Below are positions 42,309-50,386 of a stretch of 55,324 nt of DNA, piece by piece (positions within the stretch are counted from its first letter, which is position 1; each line of letters starts with the position of its first letter). A program made the position numbers and the translations under genes. The DNA comes from PALSA-612 sp046729255 (GTDB lineage: Bacteria; Actinomycetota; Thermoleophilia; Gaiellales; Gaiellaceae): assembly GCA_046729255.1 (NCBI GenBank), contig JBKPGF010000074.1, forward strand, positions 1-55,324. The letters are read 5' to 3'. The notes beneath the pieces are model-generated. The model was not told the DNA's origin, made no database searches, and was given only the letters and a program-made list of their open reading frames with translations.

Positions 42309-43121
42309 TCACCGGGCGGTCGGCTCGACGAGGTCGGGCAAGGGCTCGTCCTCGTCGGCCCGCTCGCGCTTGATCAGCCGGTAGACGTGCGTGCGCAGGT
42401 GCGCGAACTCCGGGAGCTCCTTCGTCTCGATCTGGTCGCGCTTCGGCCCGAGCTCGACCGGGATGATCTCCTTGACCTGGGTCGGGGCATGCGTGAGGAC
42501 GACGATGCGGTCGGCGAGGTACACGGACTCGTCGATGTCGTGCGTCACGAAGAGAATCGTCACGCCGTAGTCGTCGCGCACCTTGAGGACGAGGTCCTCG
42601 AGGTCGTCGCGCGTTTGGGCGTCGACGGAGGCGAATGGCTCGTCCATGAGCAGGATCGAGGGCTGGTACGCGAGCGCGCGGGCGATCGCCACGCGCTGCT
42701 GCATCCCACCCGACAGCTGCCACGGATAGTGGTCCATGAACTTCGCGAGACCCATCTCGTCGAGCGCGTCCTCGACGAGACGCGATCGCGCGTCTCTCTT
42801 CACCGCCGCCTTGTGCCGAAGCGGGAGCATGACGTTGTCGCGGACGGACATCCACGGGAACAGCGAGCGGCTGTACTCCTGGAACACGAGCGCCATCTCC
42901 TCGGGCGGCTCGGTGACGACCTTGCCCCGGAGGACGACCTCGCCCGTGCTAGGCGCCAGCAGCCCCGCGATGCACTTGAGCAATGTCGTCTTCCCGCAGC
43001 CCGACGGCCCGACGACGCAGACGAACTCGCCGTCGGTGACCGCGAACGAGACGTCGCCGATGGCGTGCGTCGCCTTCTCGCCAGCGCCGTATGTCTTACC
43101 GAGTCCCTTGATCTCCAGCAT
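42309..43121 (-). CDS. ABC transporter ATP-binding protein (SsuB/TauB/NrtD-like)
   Basis: 270 residues. Walker A VVGPSGCGKTTLLKCIAGLL near residue 37, Q-loop ALVFQEYSRSLFPW, signature WQLSGGMQQRVAIARALAY, Walker B ILLMDEPFASVDAQTR and switch His FVTHDIDESVYLADR are complete. FQE-x-LFPW and DEPFxxVDAQTR are typical of the nitrate/sulfonate/bicarbonate group. The C-terminal 50 residues are acidic and extended. Lies between the permease pair and the two binding-protein genes. Confidence 0.92.
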   Translation of the reverse strand: MLEIKGLGKTYGAGEKATHAIGDVSFAVTDGEFVCVVGPSGCGKTTLLKCIAGLLAPSTGEVVLRGKVVTEPPEEMALVFQEYSRSLFPWMSVRDNVMLPLRHKAAVKRDARSRLVEDALDEMGLAKFMDHYPWQLSGGMQQRVAIARALAYQPSILLMDEPFASVDAQTRDDLEDLVLKVRDDYGVTILFVTHDIDESVYLADRIVVLTHAPTQVKEIIPVELGPKRDQIETKELPEFAHLRTHVYRLIKRERADEDEPLPDLVEPTAR

Positions 43122-43136
43122 CGAGCGTCCTTCGAG

Positions 43137-43922
43137 CTACTTCGGCGTGGCGGCGCGCCAGCCCCTGTGCCAGGCGAGCGCGCGGCGCTCGAACAGGCCG
43201 AAGAGGAGGTTGAGAGCGTAGCCCAGCACGCCGATCAAGACGATCGCCGCCCACATCGGCGCGAGCTGGAAGGTGTTCTTCGAGATGAGGAGGACGTAGC
43301 CGACGCCGCTCGTGCTCGACCAATACTCCGTGAGCACCATGATGATCACCGCGAGTGAGAGGCTCGTGCGCATGCCGGCGAAGATCTGCGGCATCGCGGC
43401 CGGCAGGATGATGCGGCGAACGGACTCGCGCCAGGGAACGCCGTACGAGCGCGCCGTCTCGACGAGCGTGGGCTCGATGCCGCGTACGCCGTCGATGGTG
43501 TTCAGCAGCACCGGGAACAGGCAGACGAAGGCGATGAACGACACCTTCTGCGTGTTGCCGATCGAGTGCAGCAGGACGATCGAGATCGGGATGAGCGCCG
43601 GCGGCGGCATGGCCCGCCAGTACTCGATGTGCGGCATCGCCCAGAGGCGAGCCCAGCGCGAGAGGCCGATCGGGATGCCGAGTGCCACTCCGACGACGAC
43701 GGCGATCCCGAAGCCGAGCAGGATGCGTTCGAGGCTCGGCACGACGTGCGTCTCGAACTGGGAGAAGAGCCACAGCTCCTGGAACTGCACGAGGATCGTC
43801 GACAGCCGCGGGAACTTCGGGTCGTTCGCAGTTGCCGTCCACAGCTGCCAGGCGGCGAGGATTGCGATCGGGACGGCGATCTCGGCGGAGATCGCGAGCG
43901 TCCGGTACGTGCGCTGACTCAC
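43137..43922 (-). CDS. ABC transporter permease (SsuC/TauC-like), second
   Basis: 261 residues from GTG at 43920-43922, which overlaps the stop of the first permease (GTGA); a GTG 30 bases upstream is possible but would overlap more. Five or six helices. The EAA loop DGVRGIEPTLVETARSYGVP, WRESVRRIILPAAMPQIFAG is the ATPase contact. Ends FERRALAWHRGWR, the usual C-terminus. Pairs with the first permease as a heterodimer. Confidence 0.88.
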   Translation of the reverse strand: MSQRTYRTLAISAEIAVPIAILAAWQLWTATANDPKFPRLSTILVQFQELWLFSQFETHVVPSLERILLGFGIAVVVGVALGIPIGLSRWARLWAMPHIEYWRAMPPPALIPISIVLLHSIGNTQKVSFIAFVCLFPVLLNTIDGVRGIEPTLVETARSYGVPWRESVRRIILPAAMPQIFAGMRTSLSLAVIIMVLTEYWSSTSGVGYVLLISKNTFQLAPMWAAIVLIGVLGYALNLLFGLFERRALAWHRGWRAATPK

Positions 43923-44767
43923 GGCCTGAGCTCCCGCTGAGACGGATGCCACCGCAGCGCCCGGCGCTCGAAGCCGACCATCGCGTAGTGGATCGCCACG
44001 CCGAGGAAGCCGGTGGCGAGCGCGAGGGCATAGACCTGGTTGGTCAGGCCGTAGGACTCGGCGAAGTTCAACATCTGGCCGAGCCCGGGCGTGCCCATGA
44101 AGAGCTCCGCCGTGAACGCGAGGATCAGCGCGACAGTCGAAGAGATCCTGAGCCCGGTGATGATGTACGGGAGTGCGCTTGGCAGCGTGATCTTGTAGAG
44201 GCGCGCGTGTCTCGGGACGCCGAAGGAGCGAGCCGTGTCGACGGCAATCGGATCGACGTCGTGGACGCCGTACATCGTCTGCACGAGCAGCGGCCAGAAG
44301 GCGCCGAACGTCGCGAGGAAGATCTCGCTCTGCAGCGTCGTCCCGAGCGTGAGGAAGAGCAGGGGAATCAACGCGGCGGAGGGGATCGGCCGCAGAAACT
44401 CGATCGGCACGCGGAAGGCGCGGGCGGCGAACTCACTCGAGCCGAGCACGATCCCGAGCGGCACCGCCAGCAACGTCGCCAGGCCGAGGCCAATCGCCCA
44501 GCCGCGCACGGTCTGGAAGAAAGCGACCCAGAAGTCGCTCGTCTTCAGCATCGTCCACAGCTCGCCGAAGCTCGCCGTCATCGACGGCAGGTCCCGCTCG
44601 TCGATCAGCCCACCGCGGGAGACGAGCTCCCAGACGACGAGTGCCACGACGATCGACAGGACGGGGATCAGCAGCTCGGCGGCCCGCCTCGTTCGATCGC
44701 GCGCCTTCGTTGCCGGTGCCGCGACGACTGGCTCAGCGGCCGCCGCGATGTCCCCGGTAGCCGACAT
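43919..44767 (-). CDS. ABC transporter permease (SsuC/TauC-like), first
   Basis: 282 residues; first gene of the importer operon. A 30-residue charged N-terminus precedes about six helices. The EAA loop is GVHDVDPIAVDTARSFGVPR, ARLYKITLPSALPYIITG. C-terminal GFERRALRWHPSQRELRP matches its partner's ending (FERRALAWH). No ribosome site is visible; a TATATA element eight bases before the ATG suggests a leaderless transcript. The importer probably carries a sulfonate, nitrile, or pyrimidine/thiamine precursor; no ligand-specific gene is nearby. Confidence 0.88.
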   Translation of the reverse strand: MSATGDIAAAAEPVVAAPATKARDRTRRAAELLIPVLSIVVALVVWELVSRGGLIDERDLPSMTASFGELWTMLKTSDFWVAFFQTVRGWAIGLGLATLLAVPLGIVLGSSEFAARAFRVPIEFLRPIPSAALIPLLFLTLGTTLQSEIFLATFGAFWPLLVQTMYGVHDVDPIAVDTARSFGVPRHARLYKITLPSALPYIITGLRISSTVALILAFTAELFMGTPGLGQMLNFAESYGLTNQVYALALATGFLGVAIHYAMVGFERRALRWHPSQRELRP

Positions 44768-44775
44768 GCCCGATG

Positions 44776-44781
44776 TATATA
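44776..44781 (-). promoter_or_regulatory. Candidate -10 element of the importer operon (leaderless start)
   Basis: TATATA on the minus strand ends eight bases before the ATG (44765-44767). This AT-rich hexamer is rare in the window, and its distance places the transcription start at or next to the A of the ATG. No clear -35 hexamer or Shine-Dalgarno is visible. Confidence 0.35.
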
Positions 44782-44830
44782 CCGGATGCGGCCTGGACTC
44801 CCGACGTCTCTCGAACTGACCGGAGGCCGA

Positions 44831-44861
44831 GCCGCCGCCCTCTACGAGGGAGGGCGGCGGC
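44831..44861. terminator. GC-rich hairpin terminator
   Basis: GCCGCCGCCCTC (44831-44842) pairs perfectly with GAGGGCGGCGGC (44850-44861) around a seven-base loop. It lies 31 bases past the stop of the small ORF at 44892-44990 and upstream of the importer promoter, so it insulates the importer operon. Confidence 0.6.
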
Positions 44862-44891
44862 GTGCGGCCATCGAACGGCGAGTGGAGCCGA

Positions 44892-44990
44892 TCAGGGCGT
44901 CTCGCCCGCGCCGAGGAAGCCGAGCAGCGCGGCGACAGCCACGAGCGCGGCGACGGCGCTCACCACGATGAGCAGGGCGTAGAGGCTCAC
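44892..44990 (-). CDS. Possible small single-pass membrane protein
   Basis: 32 residues from GTG at 44988-44990: one hydrophobic helix (LYALLIVVSAVAALVAVAAL) and a short tail (GFLGAGETP). A longer frame to 45080 adds a basic N-terminus that looks non-coding. No convincing ribosome site, but a strong terminator follows and the composition is that of a real membrane segment. Not recognised; it could be a regulatory micropeptide or chance. The 176 bases between this and the next gene (44991-45166) show no other feature. Confidence 0.3.
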   Translation of the reverse strand: MSLYALLIVVSAVAALVAVAALLGFLGAGETP

Positions 44991-45166
44991 GGATCGAGCT
45001 CGAGCACGACGTCGTGCTCCCGCAAGCAGGCGACGAGCTAGGCCTGCGTCACGGTACGCACTCGCGAAGCAGCGTTTCATCGAGCTTCACTCCTTTCTCG
45101 CTTCAGAACCTGTGCCGTGGGCGCCGCGGTCAACGCCGCGACGCAAGCTCTACGGGCGCGGCCGGC

Positions 45167-46141
45167 TTAGCCGGGGCGTTCTGAGAGAGAAAGGCAGGGG
45201 TCGGGCCGCACGAGGATCGGTCCAGGCCGGATCAATCGGCCTCTCCTCGGGGCTAAGAAGAGAAATGCGCTGAAGAGCGCCGCAAGGAGTGCGGCTCCGG
45301 CTGCGCCGGCGACTGAGGCGGCTGTCGCGGGCTGGTCGCCGGGAGGTGGAGCGAACGGCGCAACGGGCGCCGCTGACGAAGCGTTGTGTGACGTCGTGGG
45401 CTGTGGCGCGCTGAACGCGTCGTTCCACACAACCGCAGGCGGCGGAAGGCTGTTGCGCGTCAACGACGGTCGTTGAACCGCCGCCTCCGGCACAGTCACT
45501 TTCGAGCCGACCACGCTCTCGGAAGCATTGGCTCGGGCCTTCAATCGCGCGGGCGCCGCAAACTGCGTCTGCGAGCCCTTCGGAGCTCGGGAGACGAGTG
45601 CCTGCGCACTCTCAGACTGCGGGCGTAAGGGCGCCGGCTCAGCTGCTTCGGAGCGGGAAGCCTCCGCGCTCTGGGCAGCAGAAGCGACTGGATTTGCGAT
45701 GTTTGTAACGCCACTTGCAGCCTTCCCGACCGACGACGAATCCACGACCCTGCCGGCGTCTCCAGCAACGCCGTCCACCGTGCCCGACAGCTGTTCGACG
45801 ATGTTTTCGACGGTTCCCTTGGGATCGGCGACTGCCTCGTCGACCGCTCCCTTGGCATCGGACACCACTGCCTCGGTATCGACGGGCTCAACGGCCTCGT
45901 CTACCGCCTCGGTAACCTCGTCCACGGCCTGTGTCGCCTCTTCGACGACGTCTCCCAGGCCGGCGTCTTCCGGGTTGGGCAGCGCAGTGTCGGCGACGGC
46001 GGGAACGTCATCAACGACGTCTCCGATGCCACTGGCCTGGGCAACCTCGACTCCGCAGAGGAGGAACAGAATCGCCGCAAAGGTGGCAGTACCGCCCTTG
46101 AACGACACGTCCCGTACATACCCCAGGGGGGCGGGTTTCAC
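45167..46141 (-). CDS. Ala-rich secreted, membrane-anchored protein of unknown function
   Basis: 324 residues from GTG overlapping the ctaA stop (GTGA); an internal GTG giving SFKGGTATFAAILFLLCGVEVAQA as signal peptide is equally plausible. The exported part (40-270) is low-complexity, rich in Ala, Val, Asp and Glu, with heptad-like VDEVTEAVDEAVEPVDTEAV that may form a coiled coil, then Ser/Pro-rich linker. A C-terminal helix (AASVAGAAGAALLAALFSAFLFLA) with basic residues after it would anchor it in the membrane. No catalytic motif. Likely a surface or envelope protein. Confidence 0.55.
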   Translation of the reverse strand: MKPAPLGYVRDVSFKGGTATFAAILFLLCGVEVAQASGIGDVVDDVPAVADTALPNPEDAGLGDVVEEATQAVDEVTEAVDEAVEPVDTEAVVSDAKGAVDEAVADPKGTVENIVEQLSGTVDGVAGDAGRVVDSSSVGKAASGVTNIANPVASAAQSAEASRSEAAEPAPLRPQSESAQALVSRAPKGSQTQFAAPARLKARANASESVVGSKVTVPEAAVQRPSLTRNSLPPPAVVWNDAFSAPQPTTSHNASSAAPVAPFAPPPGDQPATAASVAGAAGAALLAALFSAFLFLAPRRGRLIRPGPILVRPDPCLSLSERPG

Positions 46142-47112
46142 ACTCCCTCGAACGAGGGATCCGCCCTGTCAGCCGACTCGCGCGACCGCGCGGTCGTAAC
46201 GAGGGCAGCGGGGGGTCGCGAGAGCACGATCGCGAGCGCGACGAACAGCATCCAGATCGTGGCCGCCAACAGCACGTGCACGAGCACGAGCCCCCACGGC
46301 AGCGCGTTGCGGTATTGCAACTCGCCGACGACTGCCTGCGCGATAAGCGCAGCGAGGAACGCTCCCCAGACGAGGAGCACGCCGGGCGAATCACGCCGGT
46401 AGCGCGCGAGGAACACGCCGAGGAGGAGCGCGCAGATCCCGAAGACCGCCGCCACGCGCACGTGCCAGTACACCGTGTCGGTGATGCCGAGCCCGAGCCG
46501 CTGGACGTTGTCGTCTGCTCCCGGATGAGGGCCTGACGCCGTCGCGACGGCGCCCGTGACGACGAGCGCTGCGCAGAGAGGCAGCCCGATCCAGACCACC
46601 GCCCGGCGCAGCCAAACGGGGCCGACGGGATCACCGAGGCCGCCCTCGAGACTCCAGGCCTCGAGCGCGACAACGGTGGCGAGCGCGACGACGATGAGCG
46701 CGAGGAGGAAGTGGGCCATGACGGCGAGCGGATGGAGGTCGAGGATCACCGTCACACCGCCCAGCGGAATCTGCGCCACGCCTCCGACGAACGCGCCCAG
46801 CGCGGCGAGCCGGGCGAACCTCGGCAGCTCGGACGTCCTGCGCGCAGCCAGCCACGTCACGAGCGCACAGAGGATCCCGATCGCGGCCACGACGCGGTTC
46901 CCGAACTCCACGAAGGCGTGGAACCCCTGCTGCGGATACGGCGTGTCGCCGCAACGCGGCCAGTTCTCGCAGCCGAGGCCGGAGCCGGTGAGCCGGACGA
47001 ACGCGCCCGACGTGACGACGACGAACATCGCAGCCAGCGTGAGGGACGAGAGCCAGCGGAACCTGCGCGCCGAGACCTCGCCGTGGCGCCACGAGCGAAG
47101 AGTTGCCAGCAC
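46138..47112 (-). CDS. ctaA: Haem A synthase CtaA/COX15
   Basis: 324 residues, eight predicted helices. TSGAFVRLTGSGLGCENWPRC is the signature of COX15/CtaA, including the Cys pair (CENWPRC) of the Bacillus-type N-terminal half. His ligands lie in FHAFVEFGNRVVA, LHPLAVMAHFLLA, VYWHVRVAA and LVLVHVLLAA. Converts haem O to haem A for aa3-type cytochrome oxidase. Divergent from the small membrane protein and fused cytochrome genes by 25 bases. No ctaB or oxidase gene in the window. Confidence 0.9.
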   Translation of the reverse strand: MLATLRSWRHGEVSARRFRWLSSLTLAAMFVVVTSGAFVRLTGSGLGCENWPRCGDTPYPQQGFHAFVEFGNRVVAAIGILCALVTWLAARRTSELPRFARLAALGAFVGGVAQIPLGGVTVILDLHPLAVMAHFLLALIVVALATVVALEAWSLEGGLGDPVGPVWLRRAVVWIGLPLCAALVVTGAVATASGPHPGADDNVQRLGLGITDTVYWHVRVAAVFGICALLLGVFLARYRRDSPGVLLVWGAFLAALIAQAVVGELQYRNALPWGLVLVHVLLAATIWMLFVALAIVLSRPPAALVTTARSRESADRADPSFEGV

Positions 47113-47137
47113 GCCTCTAGCCTAGACTCCGCATCCA

Positions 47138-47437
47138 ATGGCCGCCCAGCGCCTGCCGCTGTGGGTCTGGATTCTCCCGCTCGCCTCGGCAGTGGCAGCC
47201 GTCCTCGCGTGGACGGTGTGGTGCAACACCGAGCGGGGCACGTGGCTGGGGGGCGTGCTCATCCTCCTCTCGGGCGTGCTCGTCCTCGCGCTGGCCCACG
47301 AGTCGATTCCCCCTCAGCGCGGTTTCGGGCGCTGGCTCCGGCGATGGGCGTTGGCGCTCGTGGCGGGTGTAGCGGCAACGGGCCTCGTCTTCGTCGTCGC
47401 CGGGGTCGGCTACTTGCTGCGGTGCCCGCCCTTCTGA
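47138..47437 (+). CDS. Small membrane protein next to ctaA
   Basis: 99 residues with three hydrophobic segments: LWVWILPLASAVAAVLAWTV, WLGGVLILLSGVLVLALA, LALVAGVAATGLVFVVAGVG, separated by short charged loops; ends YLLRCPPF. Not recognised. Its location, divergent to ctaA and overlapping the following membrane/cytochrome gene by 16 bases, suggests a respiratory-chain link. Confidence 0.5.
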   Translation: MAAQRLPLWVWILPLASAVAAVLAWTVWCNTERGTWLGGVLILLSGVLVLALAHESIPPQRGFGRWLRRWALALVAGVAATGLVFVVAGVGYLLRCPPF

Positions 47438-49386
47438 GGCTGTTCGTGGTCGCGGGCGCGGCGCTGACGCTCGCCGGCGTCGCGCAAGCTGCAACCGTCG
47501 CCGTGATCGTCGTCCCGCGCTTCCCGATCGAGATGTACGCAGGACAGGGGGCCGTGGGGCTCATGCCGCCCGGCGACGGGACGACCGTCAGCCGAGAGGG
47601 CGCACTCGCCGCGCTCGTGCGTGGACGAACGGAGACGTCGCTGCTCGGAGGCGTCCCCGGCGGAGATCCGGAGATCGAGCTCGCGAAGGAGCCGCGGGAG
47701 GTCACGATCTACGTGTCGCTGCCCCCTCCGGGCTCGCACCCCAACGACACGCGCTACCCGCTTGCCATCGTCGGCGGCGGCTACCGGGGCATTCTCGAGT
47801 CGCCGTCCACGCGCATCCCCGGGCTCGTCTCGATCGCGGACATCGCGCCGACGGCAATCGCCATTGCCCGAGAGGAGGAGCCGCGCATCGGCTCGACGCC
47901 GGGCGGGCCCGCCGACCTTCGCGGGCTCGACCGGGACCTCCGACGGCAGACCCGCGCTCGCGACCCTGCGGTCGCGGTGCTCGCGCTCTCGGCGATGGCG
48001 TTCGGAGGGCTGGCGCTCCTCCTCCGCTCGGGCATGCTGGGCGGCGCCGGCTTGCTCGCAGCGCCACTGTCACTCGCGGTTGCCATCGCTCTGTCCGGGA
48101 TGGACATCACCAAGCCCGCGGTGCTGCTCCCGTTGCTCGCACTCGCTGTCGTCGTCTTGAGTGCTGCGGGCGGCCTGCTCCGGCGCAAGGCGCTGGCAGT
48201 CGCCTTCACGAGCCTTATCGCGGCGTACCTCGCCGTGCTCGTCGCCGAGCCGACCTGGCCTGCGCTGGCGGCCATCGGCCCCACGCCCGGCGAAGGCGGC
48301 CGCTTTTACGGCTCGACGAACCTCACGACGTCGATCGTCGTCACCGTGACCCTGTTCTCCGGCGCCGCCTTCGGCCTGCGCGGGCTCGTCCCGCTCGCGG
48401 CGCTGTCGCTCGTCACCGTCGGGTGGAGCAAGGCAGGCGCCGACGGCGGCGGGCTCGTCGTCGTCGGCGCCGGCTGTGCGGTACTCGGATCGCGGCTCGC
48501 CACCGGTCGGCTGACGGGCCGCGCGATTGCGCTCGCCGCGGGCGTTGCCGTCGGGCTGGGCCTGGCGCTCGTCGGGCTCGATGCCGCCACCGGTGGATCG
48601 AGCCACGTAACGCGCCGGGTGGGCGAAGGGCCCGGTGCGCTGCTCGACGAGGTCGGCAGCCGGCTGCACATCTCCGTCGAGCGGCTCACGTCGTCATGGC
48701 ATGCCGCGCTCGTCTTCGCCGTGTCGATCGCAGCGCTCGTGATCCTCGCCACGCGACGGCCGAGATTCCCGGCCGGGGACGCGTTGCTCGTCGCAATCGC
48801 CGTGTCGCTCCTCGTCAACGACACGCCGCAGCACGTTGCCTCCGCGGGCGCCATCTCGTACGGTGTGCTCTGGGCGTACGAGCGGTTAGACTCGCCAGCG
48901 ATGCGCCGCGTCCCCGTCGCCCTCGCCGTTATCGCGCTCGCGGCCGGTGTTGCGGGTTGCGGCTACGAGGGACAGACGACCGCATCTCCGGAGACCGTCC
49001 AAGGCACCACGGAGGCGACCGAGACGGAGACGACCGAGACGGAGACCACCGAGACCGAGACGACGGAAACGGAGACGACCGAGACGGAAACGACGGAGAC
49101 GGAGACGACGGAGACAGAGACCACGGAGACGACCGGGGGTCTCGAAGGCGATCCGGTCGCGGGGAAGGAGATCTTCACGACGAACTGCGGCGGCTGCCAC
49201 ACGCTGTCGGACGCAGGCACGTCCGGCACGGTCGGTCCCAACCTCGACGACGCCCAGCCCGACCAGGCGCTCGTCGTCGAACGCGTCACGAACGGCCAGG
49301 GCGCGATGCCCCCGTTCAAGGGGACGCTGAGCGATCAGCAGATCGCGGACGTCGCCGCGTACGTCTCCTCCGCAGCGGGCAGCTGA
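47422..49386 (+). CDS. Multi-spanning membrane protein fused in frame to a cytochrome c lipoprotein domain
   Basis: 654 residues from GTG at 47422. Residues 1-20 form a hydrophobic signal, then a ~150-residue extracytoplasmic part with VGGGYRGILESPSTRIPGLV and SIADIAPTAIAIA, a motif recalling alkaline-phosphatase/sulfatase-fold proteins, then about nine helices up to residue 490. Directly in frame follows MRRVPVALAVIALAAGVAG with lipobox Cys near 513, a Thr-Glu repeat linker, and a class I cytochrome c domain with CGGCH (589-593) and a Met ligand in GQGAMPPFKG. No stop separates the halves; an internal ATG at 48901 could alternatively start a 161-residue cytochrome by itself. Confidence 0.65.
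   Translation: MPALLRLFVVAGAALTLAGVAQAATVAVIVVPRFPIEMYAGQGAVGLMPPGDGTTVSREGALAALVRGRTETSLLGGVPGGDPEIELAKEPREVTIYVSLPPPGSHPNDTRYPLAIVGGGYRGILESPSTRIPGLVSIADIAPTAIAIAREEEPRIGSTPGGPADLRGLDRDLRRQTRARDPAVAVLALSAMAFGGLALLLRSGMLGGAGLLAAPLSLAVAIALSGMDITKPAVLLPLLALAVVVLSAAGGLLRRKALAVAFTSLIAAYLAVLVAEPTWPALAAIGPTPGEGGRFYGSTNLTTSIVVTVTLFSGAAFGLRGLVPLAALSLVTVGWSKAGADGGGLVVVGAGCAVLGSRLATGRLTGRAIALAAGVAVGLGLALVGLDAATGGSSHVTRRVGEGPGALLDEVGSRLHISVERLTSSWHAALVFAVSIAALVILATRRPRFPAGDALLVAIAVSLLVNDTPQHVASAGAISYGVLWAYERLDSPAMRRVPVALAVIALAAGVAGCGYEGQTTASPETVQGTTEATETETTETETTETETTETETTETETTETETTETETTETTGGLEGDPVAGKEIFTTNCGGCHTLSDAGTSGTVGPNLDDAQPDQALVVERVTNGQGAMPPFKGTLSDQQIADVAAYVSSAAGS
49012..49137 (+). repeat. Thr-Glu tandem repeat linker in the cytochrome c gene
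   Basis: About eight degenerate copies of a 15-base unit (GAGACGACCGAGACG type) encoding TETET repeats between the lipobox and the haem domain. Codon third positions vary (ACC/ACG, GAG/GAA), so the repeat is not fresh slippage. Such linkers are common in actinobacterial lipoproteins and hold the haem domain away from the membrane. Confidence 0.8.
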
Positions 49387-49444
49387 GAACTCCCTTCGGG
49401 ATGACGGTTCGTCGCCGGCGTGGGCTGGGCGGCGCGAGGCAAGG

Positions 49445-49502
49445 ACGCAGGGAGCCCGCGTACCGCAGCAGGCGAAGCGTACGTGGGCGACCGAGGACAC
49501 AG
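49445..49502 (+). repeat. Dispersed hairpin element, copy B
   Basis: ACGCAGGGA, then stem GCCCGCGTAC (49454-49463) with GTACGTGGGC (49479-49488) around a 15-base loop, then GACCGAGGAC. Same flanks and stem position as copy A (38862-38920) with two stem pairs changed on both sides. It lies between the cytochrome c stop and the HAD phosphatase start, in the sense direction of both. Confidence 0.6.
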
Positions 49503-49546
49503 CCTCGCGTCGCTCCAGCACGTCTCCGGCGACACAACCCTTCATC

Positions 49547-50386
49547 GTGAAGGGAGTTCCCAAGCTCCCGCCGGGCTTTCCGTCGCGCGTCGAGGCGTTC
49601 GCGTGCGACCTCGACCGCACGCTGATCGCCAAGGACGTGGAGCTGCGGCCGCGGACGCGCGCCGCCATCGGCGCCGCCCGGGGCGCAGACGTGCCCGTGA
49701 TCATCGCCACCGGCAGGATGTTCCGCTCAGTGCGCCCGTACGCGCTCGAGGCGGAGCTCACGGAGCCGGTCGTCTGCTACCAGGGAGCGCTCGTGGCGGA
49801 GCCGGTGAGCGGAGAGTGGCTCCGACACGTCCCCATGCCGCTGGCGGAGGCGTACGAGGTCATAGACGCTACGGCCCACCTCGGTCACACGGTCCTCTGC
49901 TATGTCGACGACGAGCTCTACGTCGCCCGCGAGACACCGGCCTCAGACGCGTACGCGCGCTTCCAGAATCTCCCGGTGCACGTCGTCGGCGACCTGGCGA
50001 GTTGGCTCGAGCGCCAGCCGACCAAGCTCGTCACGGTCGGCGAACCCGAGGAGATGGACGCGCTCGAGGTGGTCATGAAGGACCGCTTCGGCAGCCGCCT
50101 CTACATCGCGAAGTCGCTCCCGTACTTCCTCGAGTTCGCGGCGCCGTCGGTGACGAAGGCCGCCGGGGTCGAGTTCGTCGCGGAGCGGCTCGGCTTCGCG
50201 CGCGAGGCGACGGTTGCATTCGGCGACGGGGAGAACGACGTCGAGCTGCTCGAGTGGGCGGGCTACGCCGTCGCCGTCGCAAATGCCCACGAGCGGGTGC
50301 TCGCGATCGCGGACTACGTCTGCTCTTCCGTCGACGAGGAGGGCGTCGCGCTGGTGATCGAGGCAGTCGTAGACTCAATGCGATGA
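49547..50386 (+). CDS. Cof-type HAD-superfamily phosphatase
   Basis: 279 residues. HAD motif I FACDLDRTLIAKD (nucleophile and acid Asp; Arg replaces the common Gly), motif II Thr in VIIATGRMFRSVRP, a large C2-type cap domain (about 80-200), motif III Lys in SVTKAAGVEFVAE and motif IV VAFGDGENDVELLEWAG. Dephosphorylates small phosphorylated metabolites in the cytoplasm. GTG start without a clear ribosome site. Its stop overlaps the serS start (ATGCGATGA region), so it is coupled to serS. Confidence 0.9.
   Translation: MKGVPKLPPGFPSRVEAFACDLDRTLIAKDVELRPRTRAAIGAARGADVPVIIATGRMFRSVRPYALEAELTEPVVCYQGALVAEPVSGEWLRHVPMPLAEAYEVIDATAHLGHTVLCYVDDELYVARETPASDAYARFQNLPVHVVGDLASWLERQPTKLVTVGEPEEMDALEVVMKDRFGSRLYIAKSLPYFLEFAAPSVTKAAGVEFVAERLGFAREATVAFGDGENDVELLEWAGYAVAVANAHERVLAIADYVCSSVDEEGVALVIEAVVDSMR

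Noticed and set aside
49012..49137. Tandem repeat considered as a CRISPR-like or regulatory repeat
   Set aside because: Units are 15 bases, contiguous, in frame and encode a Thr-Glu linker; no spacers.
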